From Rubrimonas sp036770645 (GTDB lineage: Bacteria > Pseudomonadota > Alphaproteobacteria > Rhodobacterales > Rhodobacteraceae): a stretch of 40,815 bases of DNA. Positions within the stretch are counted from its first letter, which is position 1. Each line of letters opens with the position of its first letter. The stretch spans positions 1-40,815 of the forward strand of contig DAIPIU010000024.1 in assembly GCA_036770645.1 (NCBI GenBank). Reading direction: 5' to 3'. A program made the translations under genes and the position numbers. Positions 7,807 to 15,717 of this stretch are shown here, piece after piece. A model generated the notes under the pieces. That model searched no databases. It was not told the origin of the DNA and saw only the letters and a program-made list of their open reading frames with translations.

Positions 7807-8946
7807 TCAGGCCGCCAGCCGGTCGACCAGCCGCGCCAGCATCCGGTCGCAGGCCGCCAGCTGGTCCTCGGTCACGAACTCGTCCGGCCGGTGGCCCTGC
7901 GCCATCGAGCCCGGGCCGCAGACGATGGTCGGCACGCCCATCGTCGCGTCGAACAGCCCGCCCTCGGTGCCGTAGGCCACCTTGATGGTGCCGTTCGCCC
8001 CGGTCAGCTCGCGGAAGAACCGCGTCACCGCGGCGTCCGGCGCGGTGCCGAGGCCGGGATAGCCCCACAGCGTCTCGACCGCGATCCCGGCCTCGGGCCG
8101 CCCGGTCGCGGCGGCGATTCGCGCCCCCTCGGCCGCGAGCGCCGCGGTCAGCGCGTCGGGGTCGTCGCCGGCGAGGAAGCGGATCTCGAAATCCACCGTG
8201 CACAGGTTCGGCACGATGTTCAGCGCCACGCCGCCCTCGATGCGCCCGGCATGCACCGTCGCGTAGGGCACGTCGTAGTCGCCGTCGAAGGGGCCGTCCG
8301 CGGCGATGCGGCCCTGCGCCGCCCGCAGCGCGCCGATGAAATCGGCCCCCAGATGCAGGGCGTTCAGCGCCATGGGCGCCAGCGCCGAATGACCCTCGAC
8401 CCCGCGGCAGGTCGCCCGCAGCGCGCGCTTGCCCTTGTGCCCGGTCGCCACCGCCATCAGCGTCGGCTCGCCCACGAGGCACATGGACGGCCGCGCGCCG
8501 GCCGCCCGCATGGCCGCGATCAGGTGCGGCGCGCCGAGGCACCCCAGCTCCTCGTCGTAGCTGAGCGCGAGGTGCAGGGGCCGGGCGAGGGGACGGCGCG
8601 CCGCGGCCAGCATGGCCGCCAGCGCGCAGGCGACGAAGCCCTTCATGTCCGCCGTGCCCCGGCCATAGAGCCGCCCGCCCTCGGCCGTCAGCGCGAAGGG
8701 CGGCCGCGTCCAGGCCTGCCCGTCGACCGGCACCACGTCGGTGTGGCCCGACAGCAGCACGCCGCCCTCGGGCCCGCCGATGCGGGCATGGAGGTTGGCC
8801 TTGGCGCCGCAGGGGCTCGGGTGGATCTCCGCCGCGATGCCCGCGCCAGCCAGCAGGTCGCGCACCCAGTCGATCAGCGCGCGGTTGGGGTCGCGGCTGA
8901 CCGTGGGGAAGGCGATCAGGCGCGACAGGATCTCGAGCGTGTCCAT
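7807..8946 (-). CDS. argE: Acetylornithine deacetylase
   Basis: The 379-residue cytoplasmic M20-family metallopeptidase removes acetate from N-acetylornithine in arginine synthesis. Zinc ligands and catalytic residues are in place: H68 and D70 (SGHTDVVPVDG), D100 (GRGTADMKG), catalytic E132 with ligand E133 (SYDEELGCLGAP), plus a C-terminal GPGSMAQGHRPDEF histidine. This pattern and length favour ArgE over DapE, which it resembles. The ATG is preceded by a GGACGGGGGGGG stretch. It diverges from the SARP-type regulator across 131 bp, but nothing shows that the regulator controls it. Confidence 0.88.
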   Translation of the reverse strand: MDTLEILSRLIAFPTVSRDPNRALIDWVRDLLAGAGIAAEIHPSPCGAKANLHARIGGPEGGVLLSGHTDVVPVDGQAWTRPPFALTAEGGRLYGRGTADMKGFVACALAAMLAAARRPLARPLHLALSYDEELGCLGAPHLIAAMRAAGARPSMCLVGEPTLMAVATGHKGKRALRATCRGVEGHSALAPMALNALHLGADFIGALRAAQGRIAADGPFDGDYDVPYATVHAGRIEGGVALNIVPNLCTVDFEIRFLAGDDPDALTAALAAEGARIAAATGRPEAGIAVETLWGYPGLGTAPDAAVTRFFRELTGANGTIKVAYGTEGGLFDATMGVPTIVCGPGSMAQGHRPDEFVTEDQLAACDRMLARLVDRLAA

Positions 8947-8972
8947 GGCCCCCCCCGTCCGACCGCCATGTC

Positions 8973-9001
8973 ATCGAAACAGCGCGCGCGGCCGGCCGCA
9001 A
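8973..9001 (-). promoter_or_regulatory. Candidate promoter for argE
   Basis: On the minus strand, TTGCGG, 17 bp, TTCGAT; the predicted start is about 20 nt before the argE ATG. The -35 box lies 11 bp from the -35 box of the divergent regulator gene. Match to consensus is moderate. Confidence 0.38.
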
Positions 9002-9011
9002 GCCCATGCGC

Positions 9012-9041
9012 TTGCGCGCCGCTGCCGGCGCGGGCAATTCT
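9012..9041 (+). promoter_or_regulatory. Candidate promoter for the SARP-type regulator
   Basis: TTGCGC, 18 bp, AATTCT. It lies downstream of the first ATG of the regulator's open frame (9006), which argues that translation starts later, at the TTG at 9078. Confidence 0.33.
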
Positions 9042-9077
9042 CGGCTCCTGCCCGCGCCGCGCGAGAAGGGACGGCCC

Positions 9078-10898
9078 TTGGACGACCTCTCGACGTTGCG
9101 GGACGAAGGACAGGCGGCCGCCGCCCCCCCCGGGGGGGCCGCGCGGCTGCGCCTGACGCTGCTGGGACCGTTCCGCGCCGCCGTCGAGGGCCGGCCCGCC
9201 GGGCAGCTTTCCCCCAAGGCCCGCGCGCTGCTGGGCGTTCTGGCGCTGTCGCCCGGGGGCGAGGCCGCCCGGGTCGCGGCGGCGCGGATGCTGTGGCCCG
9301 GGGTCCCGGACGCCAATGCGCGGGTGGCCCTGCGCCAGTGCCTGCGCGGCCTGCGCGAGACGCTGGACATGGCGGGGTTCGCCGGGCTGCTGGTCGAGCG
9401 CGACCGCCTGACCCTCGTCGCGACCGGCAGCGATGTCGCCGACGCGCTGACGGCCGCCGAGGCGGGGGCGGCGCATCCCGCGCTGCTGGCCGCGGCCGAC
9501 TCGTTCGGCCGCCTGCTCGGCGATGCCGAGGGGCTGGGCGCCGCCTTCGAGGCCTGGCGCGACGAGACGGTCGCGGCCCTGCGCGGCCGCGCCCGCCGGG
9601 CGCTGGCGGCGGCGCTGGCCCGGGCGCGCGGGCCAGACGCGCGGCTCGAGCTCGCCCGGGCCCTTCACGCCGTCGATCCGGGCGGGGAATCCGCGGCCCG
9701 GGCGCTGATGCGGGCGCTCGCGGCCCGCGGCGAGACGGCGGCCGCGCTCGAGGTCTACGATGCGCTCTGGCGCCGGCTGGACGAGACCCTGGACGCCGAG
9801 CCGTCCGAGCGGACGCAGGCGCTGCTCGAGCGGATCAAGCGCGGCGCCGCCGCCCCGGGCCCCGCGGGGGCGCCGCGGGGCGCCGGCCGGCCGGCCCTGT
9901 CGCTGCGGGTCTCGCCCGCCGCGCCCGCCGCGGCGGCGCAGGGCGGCCACGCCGCCGCCGAGGCGCTGCTGCGGGTCGAGACGCTGGCGCGGCTCGCGGC
10001 CTTCGACGGCGTCGTGGTCGGCCTGTCCCCCGACCGGCGCGCCGACGCGGAACTGCGCTTCGCCTTCGCCGCCGACGGCGCGGATCTGCGCGCGACGCTG
10101 CTGCTCTGCCGGGTCGCGGACGGCGCCATCCTCGCCGTCGCCCGCGCAAGGCTCGACGGGGCAGCCTGGCAGGCCGGGCTCGACCGCGCCGCCCTGCGGC
10201 TCGCGGCCGGGATCGGCGCGGCGCTTCCGGGTCCCTTGTCCGACAGCGCGGCGGCGGGGGCGGCTTCGTCCGACTGGCCCTTCGCGCCCCCCTTCGCCGC
10301 CCCGCCCTGCACGGGGCGGGCGCTGGCCCTGCGGGCGATCGAGGAGGGCGCGCCGGTCTCGGCCGCCGAGGCCGCATCGGCCGCCGCCGCCGCCGCGGAA
10401 GCCGTCGAGGCCGCGCCGCTGTCCGCGTCCGCGCGGCTCGATGCGGGCTGGGCCGCGCTGCTGGCGGGGCAGGGCCCCGCGGCGGCGGGCGCCTTCCTGC
10501 TGGCCGCCGAACTGAACCCCGCCGATGCCGCGGGGCTGCGCGAGGCCGCGCTCGGCCTCGCGCTGTGCGGCGACGGGGCCGCGGCGCGCCGGGCCGAGAC
10601 GCTGGCGGATGCGCTGCGGCCCGCGCTCGACTGGCGCTCGGGGCTGACGGCGCTGGCGCTGGGCGAGGCGGCCGGTCGTCCCGACCCCGCGGAGCCGGTG
10701 CTGGTCGCGGCCTGGCGCGCCGCCGCGCTGGGCCGGGCCGGCGATCCCGCCGCGCCCGCGGCCACCGCGATGCTGCGCGACGGCACCCCGCCCGAGGCGC
10801 TGGTCGCGCGGCTGGCCGCCGCCCTGCCGCCCGCCGATCCCGCATCCCGCGCCGCGCTTTCGGCCGGGCTGCGCGCCGCCTTCGGCCTTCCGCCCTGA
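9078..10898 (+). CDS. SARP/BTAD-family transcriptional regulator
   Basis: The product is about 606 residues. Residues about 24-97 form the winged-helix domain seen in SARP/AfsR regulators (LTLLGPF, LSPKARALLGVLALSPG, LWPGVPDANARVALRQCLRGLR). Residues about 125-255 fit the helical bacterial transcriptional activator domain, ending with ETLDAEPSERTQALLERI. An Ala/Gly/Pro linker follows, then a segment resembling the FlgO-like middle of CadC or cyclase-linked regulators, and an Ala-rich C-terminal half suggesting TPR helices. No membrane helix is evident. The TTG at 9078 was chosen because GAAGGG lies about 7 nt upstream; ATG 9006 has no such site and lies before the predicted promoter. A C8G7 run falls in codons 16-20. 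Targets are unknown. Confidence 0.75.
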   Translation: MDDLSTLRDEGQAAAAPPGGAARLRLTLLGPFRAAVEGRPAGQLSPKARALLGVLALSPGGEAARVAAARMLWPGVPDANARVALRQCLRGLRETLDMAGFAGLLVERDRLTLVATGSDVADALTAAEAGAAHPALLAAADSFGRLLGDAEGLGAAFEAWRDETVAALRGRARRALAAALARARGPDARLELARALHAVDPGGESAARALMRALAARGETAAALEVYDALWRRLDETLDAEPSERTQALLERIKRGAAAPGPAGAPRGAGRPALSLRVSPAAPAAAAQGGHAAAEALLRVETLARLAAFDGVVVGLSPDRRADAELRFAFAADGADLRATLLLCRVADGAILAVARARLDGAAWQAGLDRAALRLAAGIGAALPGPLSDSAAAGAASSDWPFAPPFAAPPCTGRALALRAIEEGAPVSAAEAASAAAAAAEAVEAAPLSASARLDAGWAALLAGQGPAAAGAFLLAAELNPADAAGLREAALGLALCGDGAAARRAETLADALRPALDWRSGLTALALGEAAGRPDPAEPVLVAAWRAAALGRAGDPAAPAATAMLRDGTPPEALVARLAAALPPADPASRAALSAGLRAAFGLPP

Positions 10899-10904
10899 CC
10901 GGGC

Positions 10905-10946
10905 GGCGGGCGGGGCGCGGGGCCGCCCGATCCGGCCCCGCCCGCC
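10905..10946. terminator. 12-bp inverted repeat between convergent genes, probable bidirectional terminator
   Basis: GGCGGGCGGGGC at 10905-10916 is matched perfectly by its reverse complement at 10935-10946, with an 18-nt loop. It fills the 52-bp gap between the stops of the regulator gene and ubiG. No T-run follows on either strand, so intrinsic termination is uncertain. Confidence 0.5.
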
Positions 10947-10950
10947 CTGG

Positions 10951-11688
10951 TCAGGGCCGGACGCAGGTCAGGAGGTAGTTCACCGACAGGTCCGCCCCGT
11001 CCAGCCGCCAGCGGCCGGTCAGGGGGCTGTAGACCATGCCGCTGCGGTCGACCGGCGCGAGCCCCGCGCGCACGGCCGCCCCCGCCAGCTCGTCGGGGGT
11101 CAGGAAGCGCCGCCAGTCATGGGTGCCGACCGGCAGCCAGCGCAGCAGCCACTCCGCCCCGACCACCGCCTTGGCGAAGCTCGCCGCCGTGCGGTTCAGC
11201 GTGGACAGGATCACGAGGCCCCCCGGCCGGGTCAGCGCCGCCAGCGCGCGCAGCAGCGCCTCGGGGTCGGCGACGTGCTCGACCACCTCGAGCGCCAGCG
11301 TGACGTCGAACACAGCGCCCTCGGCGACCAGCGCCTCGGCCGCGCAGGCGCGGTAGGCGATCTCCAGCCCCGCCGCCGCGGCATGGGCGCGCGCCACGGC
11401 GATGGCGGTCTCGCCCGCGTCCACCCCCGTCACCGCGGCGCCCAGCCGCGCCATCGGCTCGGCCACCAGCCCGCCGCCGCAGCCGACATCCAGCAGCGCC
11501 AGCCCGGCGAAGGGCGCGGGCGCGCGCGGGTCGCGCCCGAACTGCGCCGCGATCTGCGCCGCGAGGTAATCCAGCCGGCACGGGTTCAGCCGGTGCAGCG
11601 GCGCGGCCTCGCCGGCCGCATCCCACCAGGCGGCGGCGCTGCGCTCGAACTTCGCCACCTCGGCGGGGTCGACCGTCGTCGCATCCAT
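10951..11688 (-). CDS. ubiG: Ubiquinone biosynthesis O-methyltransferase
   Basis: The 245-residue protein is a class I SAM methyltransferase carrying out both O-methylations of ubiquinone synthesis. The SAM motif LLDVGCGGGLVAEPMARLG is clear, followed by the acidic GVDAGETAI segment and the UbiG-typical EVVEHVADPEALL and FLTPDELAGAA blocks. The N-terminus (VDPAEVAKFERSAAAWWD) is also UbiG-like. The ATG giving MDATTVDP was chosen; a frame 20 residues longer starts within the 18-bp palindrome and its extra part is not conserved in style. A GGTGAAC stretch near the ATG is the only ribosome-site candidate. It diverges from pip. Confidence 0.93.
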   Translation of the reverse strand: MDATTVDPAEVAKFERSAAAWWDAAGEAAPLHRLNPCRLDYLAAQIAAQFGRDPRAPAPFAGLALLDVGCGGGLVAEPMARLGAAVTGVDAGETAIAVARAHAAAAGLEIAYRACAAEALVAEGAVFDVTLALEVVEHVADPEALLRALAALTRPGGLVILSTLNRTAASFAKAVVGAEWLLRWLPVGTHDWRRFLTPDELAGAAVRAGLAPVDRSGMVYSPLTGRWRLDGADLSVNYLLTCVRP

Positions 11689-11744
11689 GCGTTCACCACG
11701 ATGATCGGGCGCGCGACCCCCATGGCCATTGGCGCCGCTTCGCC

Positions 11745-11762
11745 CCATGATCTAGATCATGG
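11745..11762. promoter_or_regulatory. Perfect 18-bp palindrome between ubiG and pip, probable operator
   Basis: CCATGATCTAGATCATGG is perfectly self-complementary, nine bases each side. It lies 57 bp from the ubiG ATG and 30 bp from the pip ATG. A candidate pip promoter (TTGGCG at 11729-11734, 17 bp, CTAGAT at 11752-11757) would place the -10 box inside the palindrome, as expected for a dimeric repressor site. The regulator is not identifiable. Confidence 0.55.
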
Positions 11763-11791
11763 ACCAGCACAGCGCGAGCCGAGGAGACGAG

Positions 11792-12778
11792 ATGACGCCC
11801 GCGCGCCGCGCGCTGTATCCCGCCATCGAGCCGTTCAACCGCTTCCGCCTGACCGTGCCCGGCGGCCACGACCTCTATGTCGAGGAATGCGGCACCCGCG
11901 GCGCGAAGCCCGCGGTCGTGCTGCATGGCGGGCCGGGGGGCGGCTGCTCGCCGGGGATGCGGCGCTATTTCGACCCCGAGGCCTGGCATGTCGTGCTGTT
12001 CGACCAGCGCGGCTGCGCCCGCTCGCGCCCCCATGCCAGCGTCGAGCGCAACACCACCTGGGATCTGGTGGACGACATCGAGGCGATCCGCCGACGCCTC
12101 GGCTTCGAGCGCTGGACGGTGTTCGGCGGCTCCTGGGGCGCGGCGCTCGGGCTGCTCTACGCGCAGGCGCATCCGCGGCGCGTGGCCGAGCTGATCCTGC
12201 GCGGCGTGTTCCTGATGACCGCGCGGGAGCTCGACTGGTTCTACGGCGGCGGGGCGGCGGCGTTCTTCCCCGACCTGTGGGAGGAGTTCGTCCGCCCGAT
12301 CCCTGAAGAGGAGCGCGGCGACCTGATCGCCGCCTATCACCGCCGCCTGATGGGCGGGGACCTCGCGCTGCAGACCGACCACGCCCGGATCTGGACGCGG
12401 TGGGAGGGCTCGACGGCCACGCTGCGCGCCGATCCGCGCGCGCGCCCCGGCTATGGCGACGCGGCCTATGCGCGGGCCTTCGCGCGAATCGAGTGCCACT
12501 ATTTCCACAACCGCGGCTTCCTCCAGGCCGACGGCCAGATCCTGCGCGACGCCGGCAGCCTGCGCGGCATCCCGGGCACCATCGTGCAGGGCCGCTACGA
12601 CATGGTCTGCCCGCCGGCCTCGGCCTGGAGCCTGCACAAGGCCTGGCCCGGATCGGATCTGCGGCTGGTCGGCGACGCCGGGCACGCGCTGTCCGAGCCC
12701 GGGATCACCGCCGAGCTCATCGCCGCGACCGACGCCTACCGCGACCGCCGCTCGACCGCCCGCAGCCTCGCCCGCTAG
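11792..12778 (+). CDS. pip: Proline iminopeptidase
   Basis: The 328-residue alpha/beta hydrolase (S33 family) cleaves N-terminal proline from peptides. HGGPGGG at residues 45-51 forms the oxyanion region, GGSWG at 112-116 holds nucleophile S114, and D270 (RYDMVCP) and H298 (GHALSEPG) complete the triad. Length matches bacterial enzymes (about 310-330). The start is the ATG preceded by GAGGAGACGAG; an earlier in-frame ATG at 11759 lies within the palindrome and has no ribosome site. It stands alone, followed by a 226-bp gap before the convergent ubiH-family gene. Confidence 0.92.
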   Translation: MTPARRALYPAIEPFNRFRLTVPGGHDLYVEECGTRGAKPAVVLHGGPGGGCSPGMRRYFDPEAWHVVLFDQRGCARSRPHASVERNTTWDLVDDIEAIRRRLGFERWTVFGGSWGAALGLLYAQAHPRRVAELILRGVFLMTARELDWFYGGGAAAFFPDLWEEFVRPIPEEERGDLIAAYHRRLMGGDLALQTDHARIWTRWEGSTATLRADPRARPGYGDAAYARAFARIECHYFHNRGFLQADGQILRDAGSLRGIPGTIVQGRYDMVCPPASAWSLHKAWPGSDLRLVGDAGHALSEPGITAELIAATDAYRDRRSTARSLAR

Positions 12779-12780
12779 GG

Positions 12781-12812
12781 CGCGATCCGGCCGGAGCCGA
12801 GCGGGGATCGCG
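12781..12812 (+). terminator. Inverted repeat after pip, weak terminator candidate
   Basis: CGCGATCC at 12781-12788 pairs perfectly with 12805-12812 across a 16-nt loop, starting 3 bp after the pip stop. There is no T-tract, so the call rests on position alone. Confidence 0.3.
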
Positions 12813-13004
12813 GGGCTCGCGCGCCGATCCGGAAGCCTGGATCGGACTGCCCGACGCCGCCGGGTCGGACCCCGCGCCGGGGCGCCGGGCGATCCTCCGG
12901 CATCGGCCGGCGGCCCGGCATCAACCCGCCGTTAACCCGTTAACCAACAAAGGCGCGTCTTTTCAACGGTCCCCACCTCGTGACAGCGCCGGTTCCCCGA
13001 TCCG

Positions 13005-14234
13005 TCAGGGGGCCTCGCCGCGCAGAAGCCGCGGGCCGCCCGCATCCGCGCCCGCCGCATAGCCCATGATCGCGCGCTTCAGCGCGGGCATCGCGCCCAC
13101 CGCCGCGAGGCCCGCATCGCGCAGGGCGCGCAGGGGGCCGATGTCGGTCGAGAACAGCGACACCAGCCCGTCCATGCCCAGCGCGAAGGCCGCGCCGTCG
13201 AAGCGCCGCCATTCCTGGTAGCGGGCCAGAACCTCGGCCGATCCGACATCCTCGCCGCGCCGCCGCGCCTCGGCCAGCACCTCCGCCAGCGCCGCCACGT
13301 CGCGCAGGGCCAGGTTGAAGCCCTGCCCCGCGATGGGATGCACCGCATGGGCCGCGTCGCCCAGCAGCGCCAGCCGCGGCGCGACGTAGCCATAGGCCAG
13401 CGCCAGTTCCAGCGGATAGGCCCAGCGCCGCCCGGCGAGGCGGATCCCGCCCAGCAGCCCCCCGGCGCGGACGCGGATCTCGTCGAGATAGGCGGCATCG
13501 GGCAGGGCCGCGATGCGCGCCGCCGCGCTCGCGCGCTCCGACCACACCACCGAGATCCGGTCGCCCGGCAGCGGCAGCATCGCGAAGGGCCCGCCGGGAT
13601 AGAACGCCTGCCGCGCCACCCCGCCATGCGGCCGGTCGCAGTCGAGCGCGCAGACGAGGCCGGTCATGCCGTAGGCCCGGCCCGTCCAGCCGATGCCCGC
13701 CGCGCGCGCGAGCGGGGATCGCCGCCCGTCGGCCGCCACCGCCAGCCGCGCGCGCAGCGCGCCGCCGTCCGCCAGCCGCACCAGGGCCCCGCCGGGCTCC
13801 GGCGTCATGGCGGTCACCGCGGCCGGCGCGAGGTGGCGCAGCCCCGGCCGCGCCGCCGCCGCCGCCAGCAGGGCCGGGCGCAGGTGACGGTCCTCGAGCA
13901 GGAAGGCGAAGGGCGCGGCGTCGAGCTCGGCCCCCTCGAAGCGCAGGCGCACCGGCCCGGGCGCGCCGGGGCGGCCGTCGAGGATCTCGATGGCCTCCAT
14001 GCGCTGGGCCCGGCCGGCGAGGCCCGGCCAGACGCCGAGCGCCCCGAGCAGCTTCACCGAGGCCGCGGCCAGCGCGTAGGCGCGGCCGTCGAAGGCCGGG
14101 TCCGCGCGCGTCTCCAGCGGCTTGCCGTCCACCAGGATGGCGGTCAGCCCGGCGCTGTCGAGCGCCAGCGCCAGCGCCGCCCCGGCGTTGCCGCCCCCGA
14201 TGATCGCCACGTCCGCGTCGAATGCCTGCGCCAT
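13005..14234 (-). CDS. UbiH/UbiF/VisC-family FAD-dependent monooxygenase
   Basis: The 409-residue flavoprotein hydroxylates a ring position in ubiquinone synthesis. The N-terminal dinucleotide-binding GGGNAGAALALAL (residues about 13-25), the internal FDGRAYAL and the C-terminal FAD motif LLGDAAHAVHPIAGQGFNLALRD are all diagnostic of the UbiH/COQ6 family. Which ring carbon it hydroxylates cannot be decided by eye, and alphaproteobacteria often use one relaxed enzyme. The ATG has no Shine-Dalgarno sequence but sits 8 nt after a -10-like hexamer, suggesting a leaderless mRNA. It diverges from the amidase gene, and the two predicted promoters share one -35 heptamer. Confidence 0.9.
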   Translation of the reverse strand: MAQAFDADVAIIGGGNAGAALALALDSAGLTAILVDGKPLETRADPAFDGRAYALAAASVKLLGALGVWPGLAGRAQRMEAIEILDGRPGAPGPVRLRFEGAELDAAPFAFLLEDRHLRPALLAAAAARPGLRHLAPAAVTAMTPEPGGALVRLADGGALRARLAVAADGRRSPLARAAGIGWTGRAYGMTGLVCALDCDRPHGGVARQAFYPGGPFAMLPLPGDRISVVWSERASAAARIAALPDAAYLDEIRVRAGGLLGGIRLAGRRWAYPLELALAYGYVAPRLALLGDAAHAVHPIAGQGFNLALRDVAALAEVLAEARRRGEDVGSAEVLARYQEWRRFDGAAFALGMDGLVSLFSTDIGPLRALRDAGLAAVGAMPALKRAIMGYAAGADAGGPRLLRGEAP

Positions 14235-14242
14235 GGCGCGTG

Positions 14243-14270
14243 AGTATCGGGCGCGCCCGACCGTTGTCCA
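14243..14270 (-). promoter_or_regulatory. Candidate leaderless promoter for the UbiH-family gene
   Basis: On the minus strand, TGGACA (14270-14265), 16 bp, GATACT (14248-14243), then 8 nt to the ATG at 14234. This matches consensus in 5 of 6 and 4 of 6 positions, one of the better promoters in the window. Confidence 0.5.
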
Positions 14271-14293
14271 CGCCGCACGCCCCGGTCTAGGCT
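14264..14293 (+). promoter_or_regulatory. Candidate promoter for the amidase
   Basis: TTGTCC, 18 bp, TAGGCT, predicting a start near 14300 and a leader of about 40 nt. Its -35 box is the same sequence, read on the other strand, as the -35 box of the divergent UbiH-family gene. Confidence 0.42.
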
Positions 14294-14339
14294 GCGACCC
14301 GTTGGGCGCGCGGCCGGGTGCGCGGCGGGATGCGCGACG

Positions 14340-15695
14340 ATGGGGGCGGCGGCGATGGGCGACTGGACCGGGATGACCGCGGCCGCGCTGGGGCGCGAGA
14401 TCGGCGCGGGCCGCATCGACCCGCGCGCGCTGGCCGAGCGCTTCCTCGACGCCATCGCCGGCTGCGAGCAGGCCGAGCGCATCTTCACCCGCCTTACCCC
14501 CGCCCGCGCCCGGGCCGAGGCCGCCGCCGCGGCGACGCGCGCCGCGCAGGGCGTGCGCCGGGGCCCGCTCGACGGGGTGCCGGTCTCGGTGAAGGATCTC
14601 TTCGACATGGCCGGCGTCGAGACCGAGGCCGGCACGCGCCTTCTCGCCGGCCGCGTGGCCGCGCGGGACAGCCATGCGGTGCGGATGCTCTCCGCCGCGG
14701 GCATGCCGATTCTCGGCAAGACCCACATGACCGAACTCGCCTTCTCGGGGCTGGGCGTCAACCCGATGACCGCGACGCCGCCCAACCGCCACGATCCCGA
14801 CTGGGCGCCCGGCGGCTCGTCCTCCGGGGCCGCGGCCTCGGTGGCCTTCCACCTCGCGCCCGTCGCCATCGGGTCGGACACCGGCGGGTCCGTGCGGGCG
14901 CCGGCGGCGTGGAACGGGCTGGTGGGCCTCAAGACCACCTCCGGGCTGATATCCCTCGAGGGCGCGACGCCGCTCGCGCCCTCCTTCGACACCGTCGGCC
15001 CGCTGTGCCGCAGCGTCGAGGACGCGGCCCTGATGCTCGCGGCGCTGACCGGCGGCCCGGCCCCCGATCTCGGCGGCGCCGGCCTCAAGGGCGTGGCCCT
15101 GCTGGTGGCCGAGGGCCGCATGCTCGAGGACTGCGAGCCCGAACCGCTCGCCGCCTTCGACGCAGCGGTCGAGGCGCTGGCGCGCGCCGGGGCGCGGATC
15201 GGGCGCGCGCCGGTGCCGGAACTGGGCGAATCGCTCGACCTCGTGGGCGTCTACGGCTCGCCCGTGGCGGCGGAGGGCTACGCCATCTGGCGCGAGGCCA
15301 TCGAGGCGGCGCCGGACGCCATGCACCCCCCGGTGCGCGACCGCTTCCGCGCCGGCGACGCCTTCACCGCCGCCGACGCCGAGGCCGCCCGGCGCGGCTT
15401 CGCGGCGCTGGCCCGCAGCTATCGCGCCCGCACGGCGGGCTGGGACGCGGTGCTCTGCCCGACCTCGCCGATCCTGCCCCCCTCGGCCTCGCGGCTGGCG
15501 GCGGACGACCTGTATTTCACCGACCGCAACCTGCTGGCGCTGCGCAACACCCGGACCGGCAATTTCCTCGGGCTGACCGGCCTCACCCTGCCGCTGCCGG
15601 CCCCGGCCTGCGGGCTGCTGCTGAACGGGCTGCCGGGCGAGGAGGCCCGGCTGCTGCGCCTCGGGGCCGCGGCCGAGGCGGCGCTGGCGGCCTGA
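14340..15695 (+). CDS. Amidase (amidase signature family)
   Basis: The 451-residue protein has the full Ser-cisSer-Lys triad of amidase-signature enzymes: K85 (PVSVKDLF), cis-S160 in GGSSSG and nucleophile S184 in GSDTGGSVR. The family includes GatA, but no gatB or gatC is nearby and the protein is shorter than usual for GatA (about 480-490), so a catabolic amidase acting on an unknown small amide is more likely. The first ATG (14340) and one at 14355 are both possible starts; neither has a convincing ribosome site. The glutathione transferase gene follows 22 bp later on the same strand. Confidence 0.88.
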   Translation: MGAAAMGDWTGMTAAALGREIGAGRIDPRALAERFLDAIAGCEQAERIFTRLTPARARAEAAAAATRAAQGVRRGPLDGVPVSVKDLFDMAGVETEAGTRLLAGRVAARDSHAVRMLSAAGMPILGKTHMTELAFSGLGVNPMTATPPNRHDPDWAPGGSSSGAAASVAFHLAPVAIGSDTGGSVRAPAAWNGLVGLKTTSGLISLEGATPLAPSFDTVGPLCRSVEDAALMLAALTGGPAPDLGGAGLKGVALLVAEGRMLEDCEPEPLAAFDAAVEALARAGARIGRAPVPELGESLDLVGVYGSPVAAEGYAIWREAIEAAPDAMHPPVRDRFRAGDAFTAADAEAARRGFAALARSYRARTAGWDAVLCPTSPILPPSASRLAADDLYFTDRNLLALRNTRTGNFLGLTGLTLPLPAPACGLLLNGLPGEEARLLRLGAAAEAALAA

Positions 15696-15717
15696 ACGGA
15701 CGAGAGGAGATCCCCCG

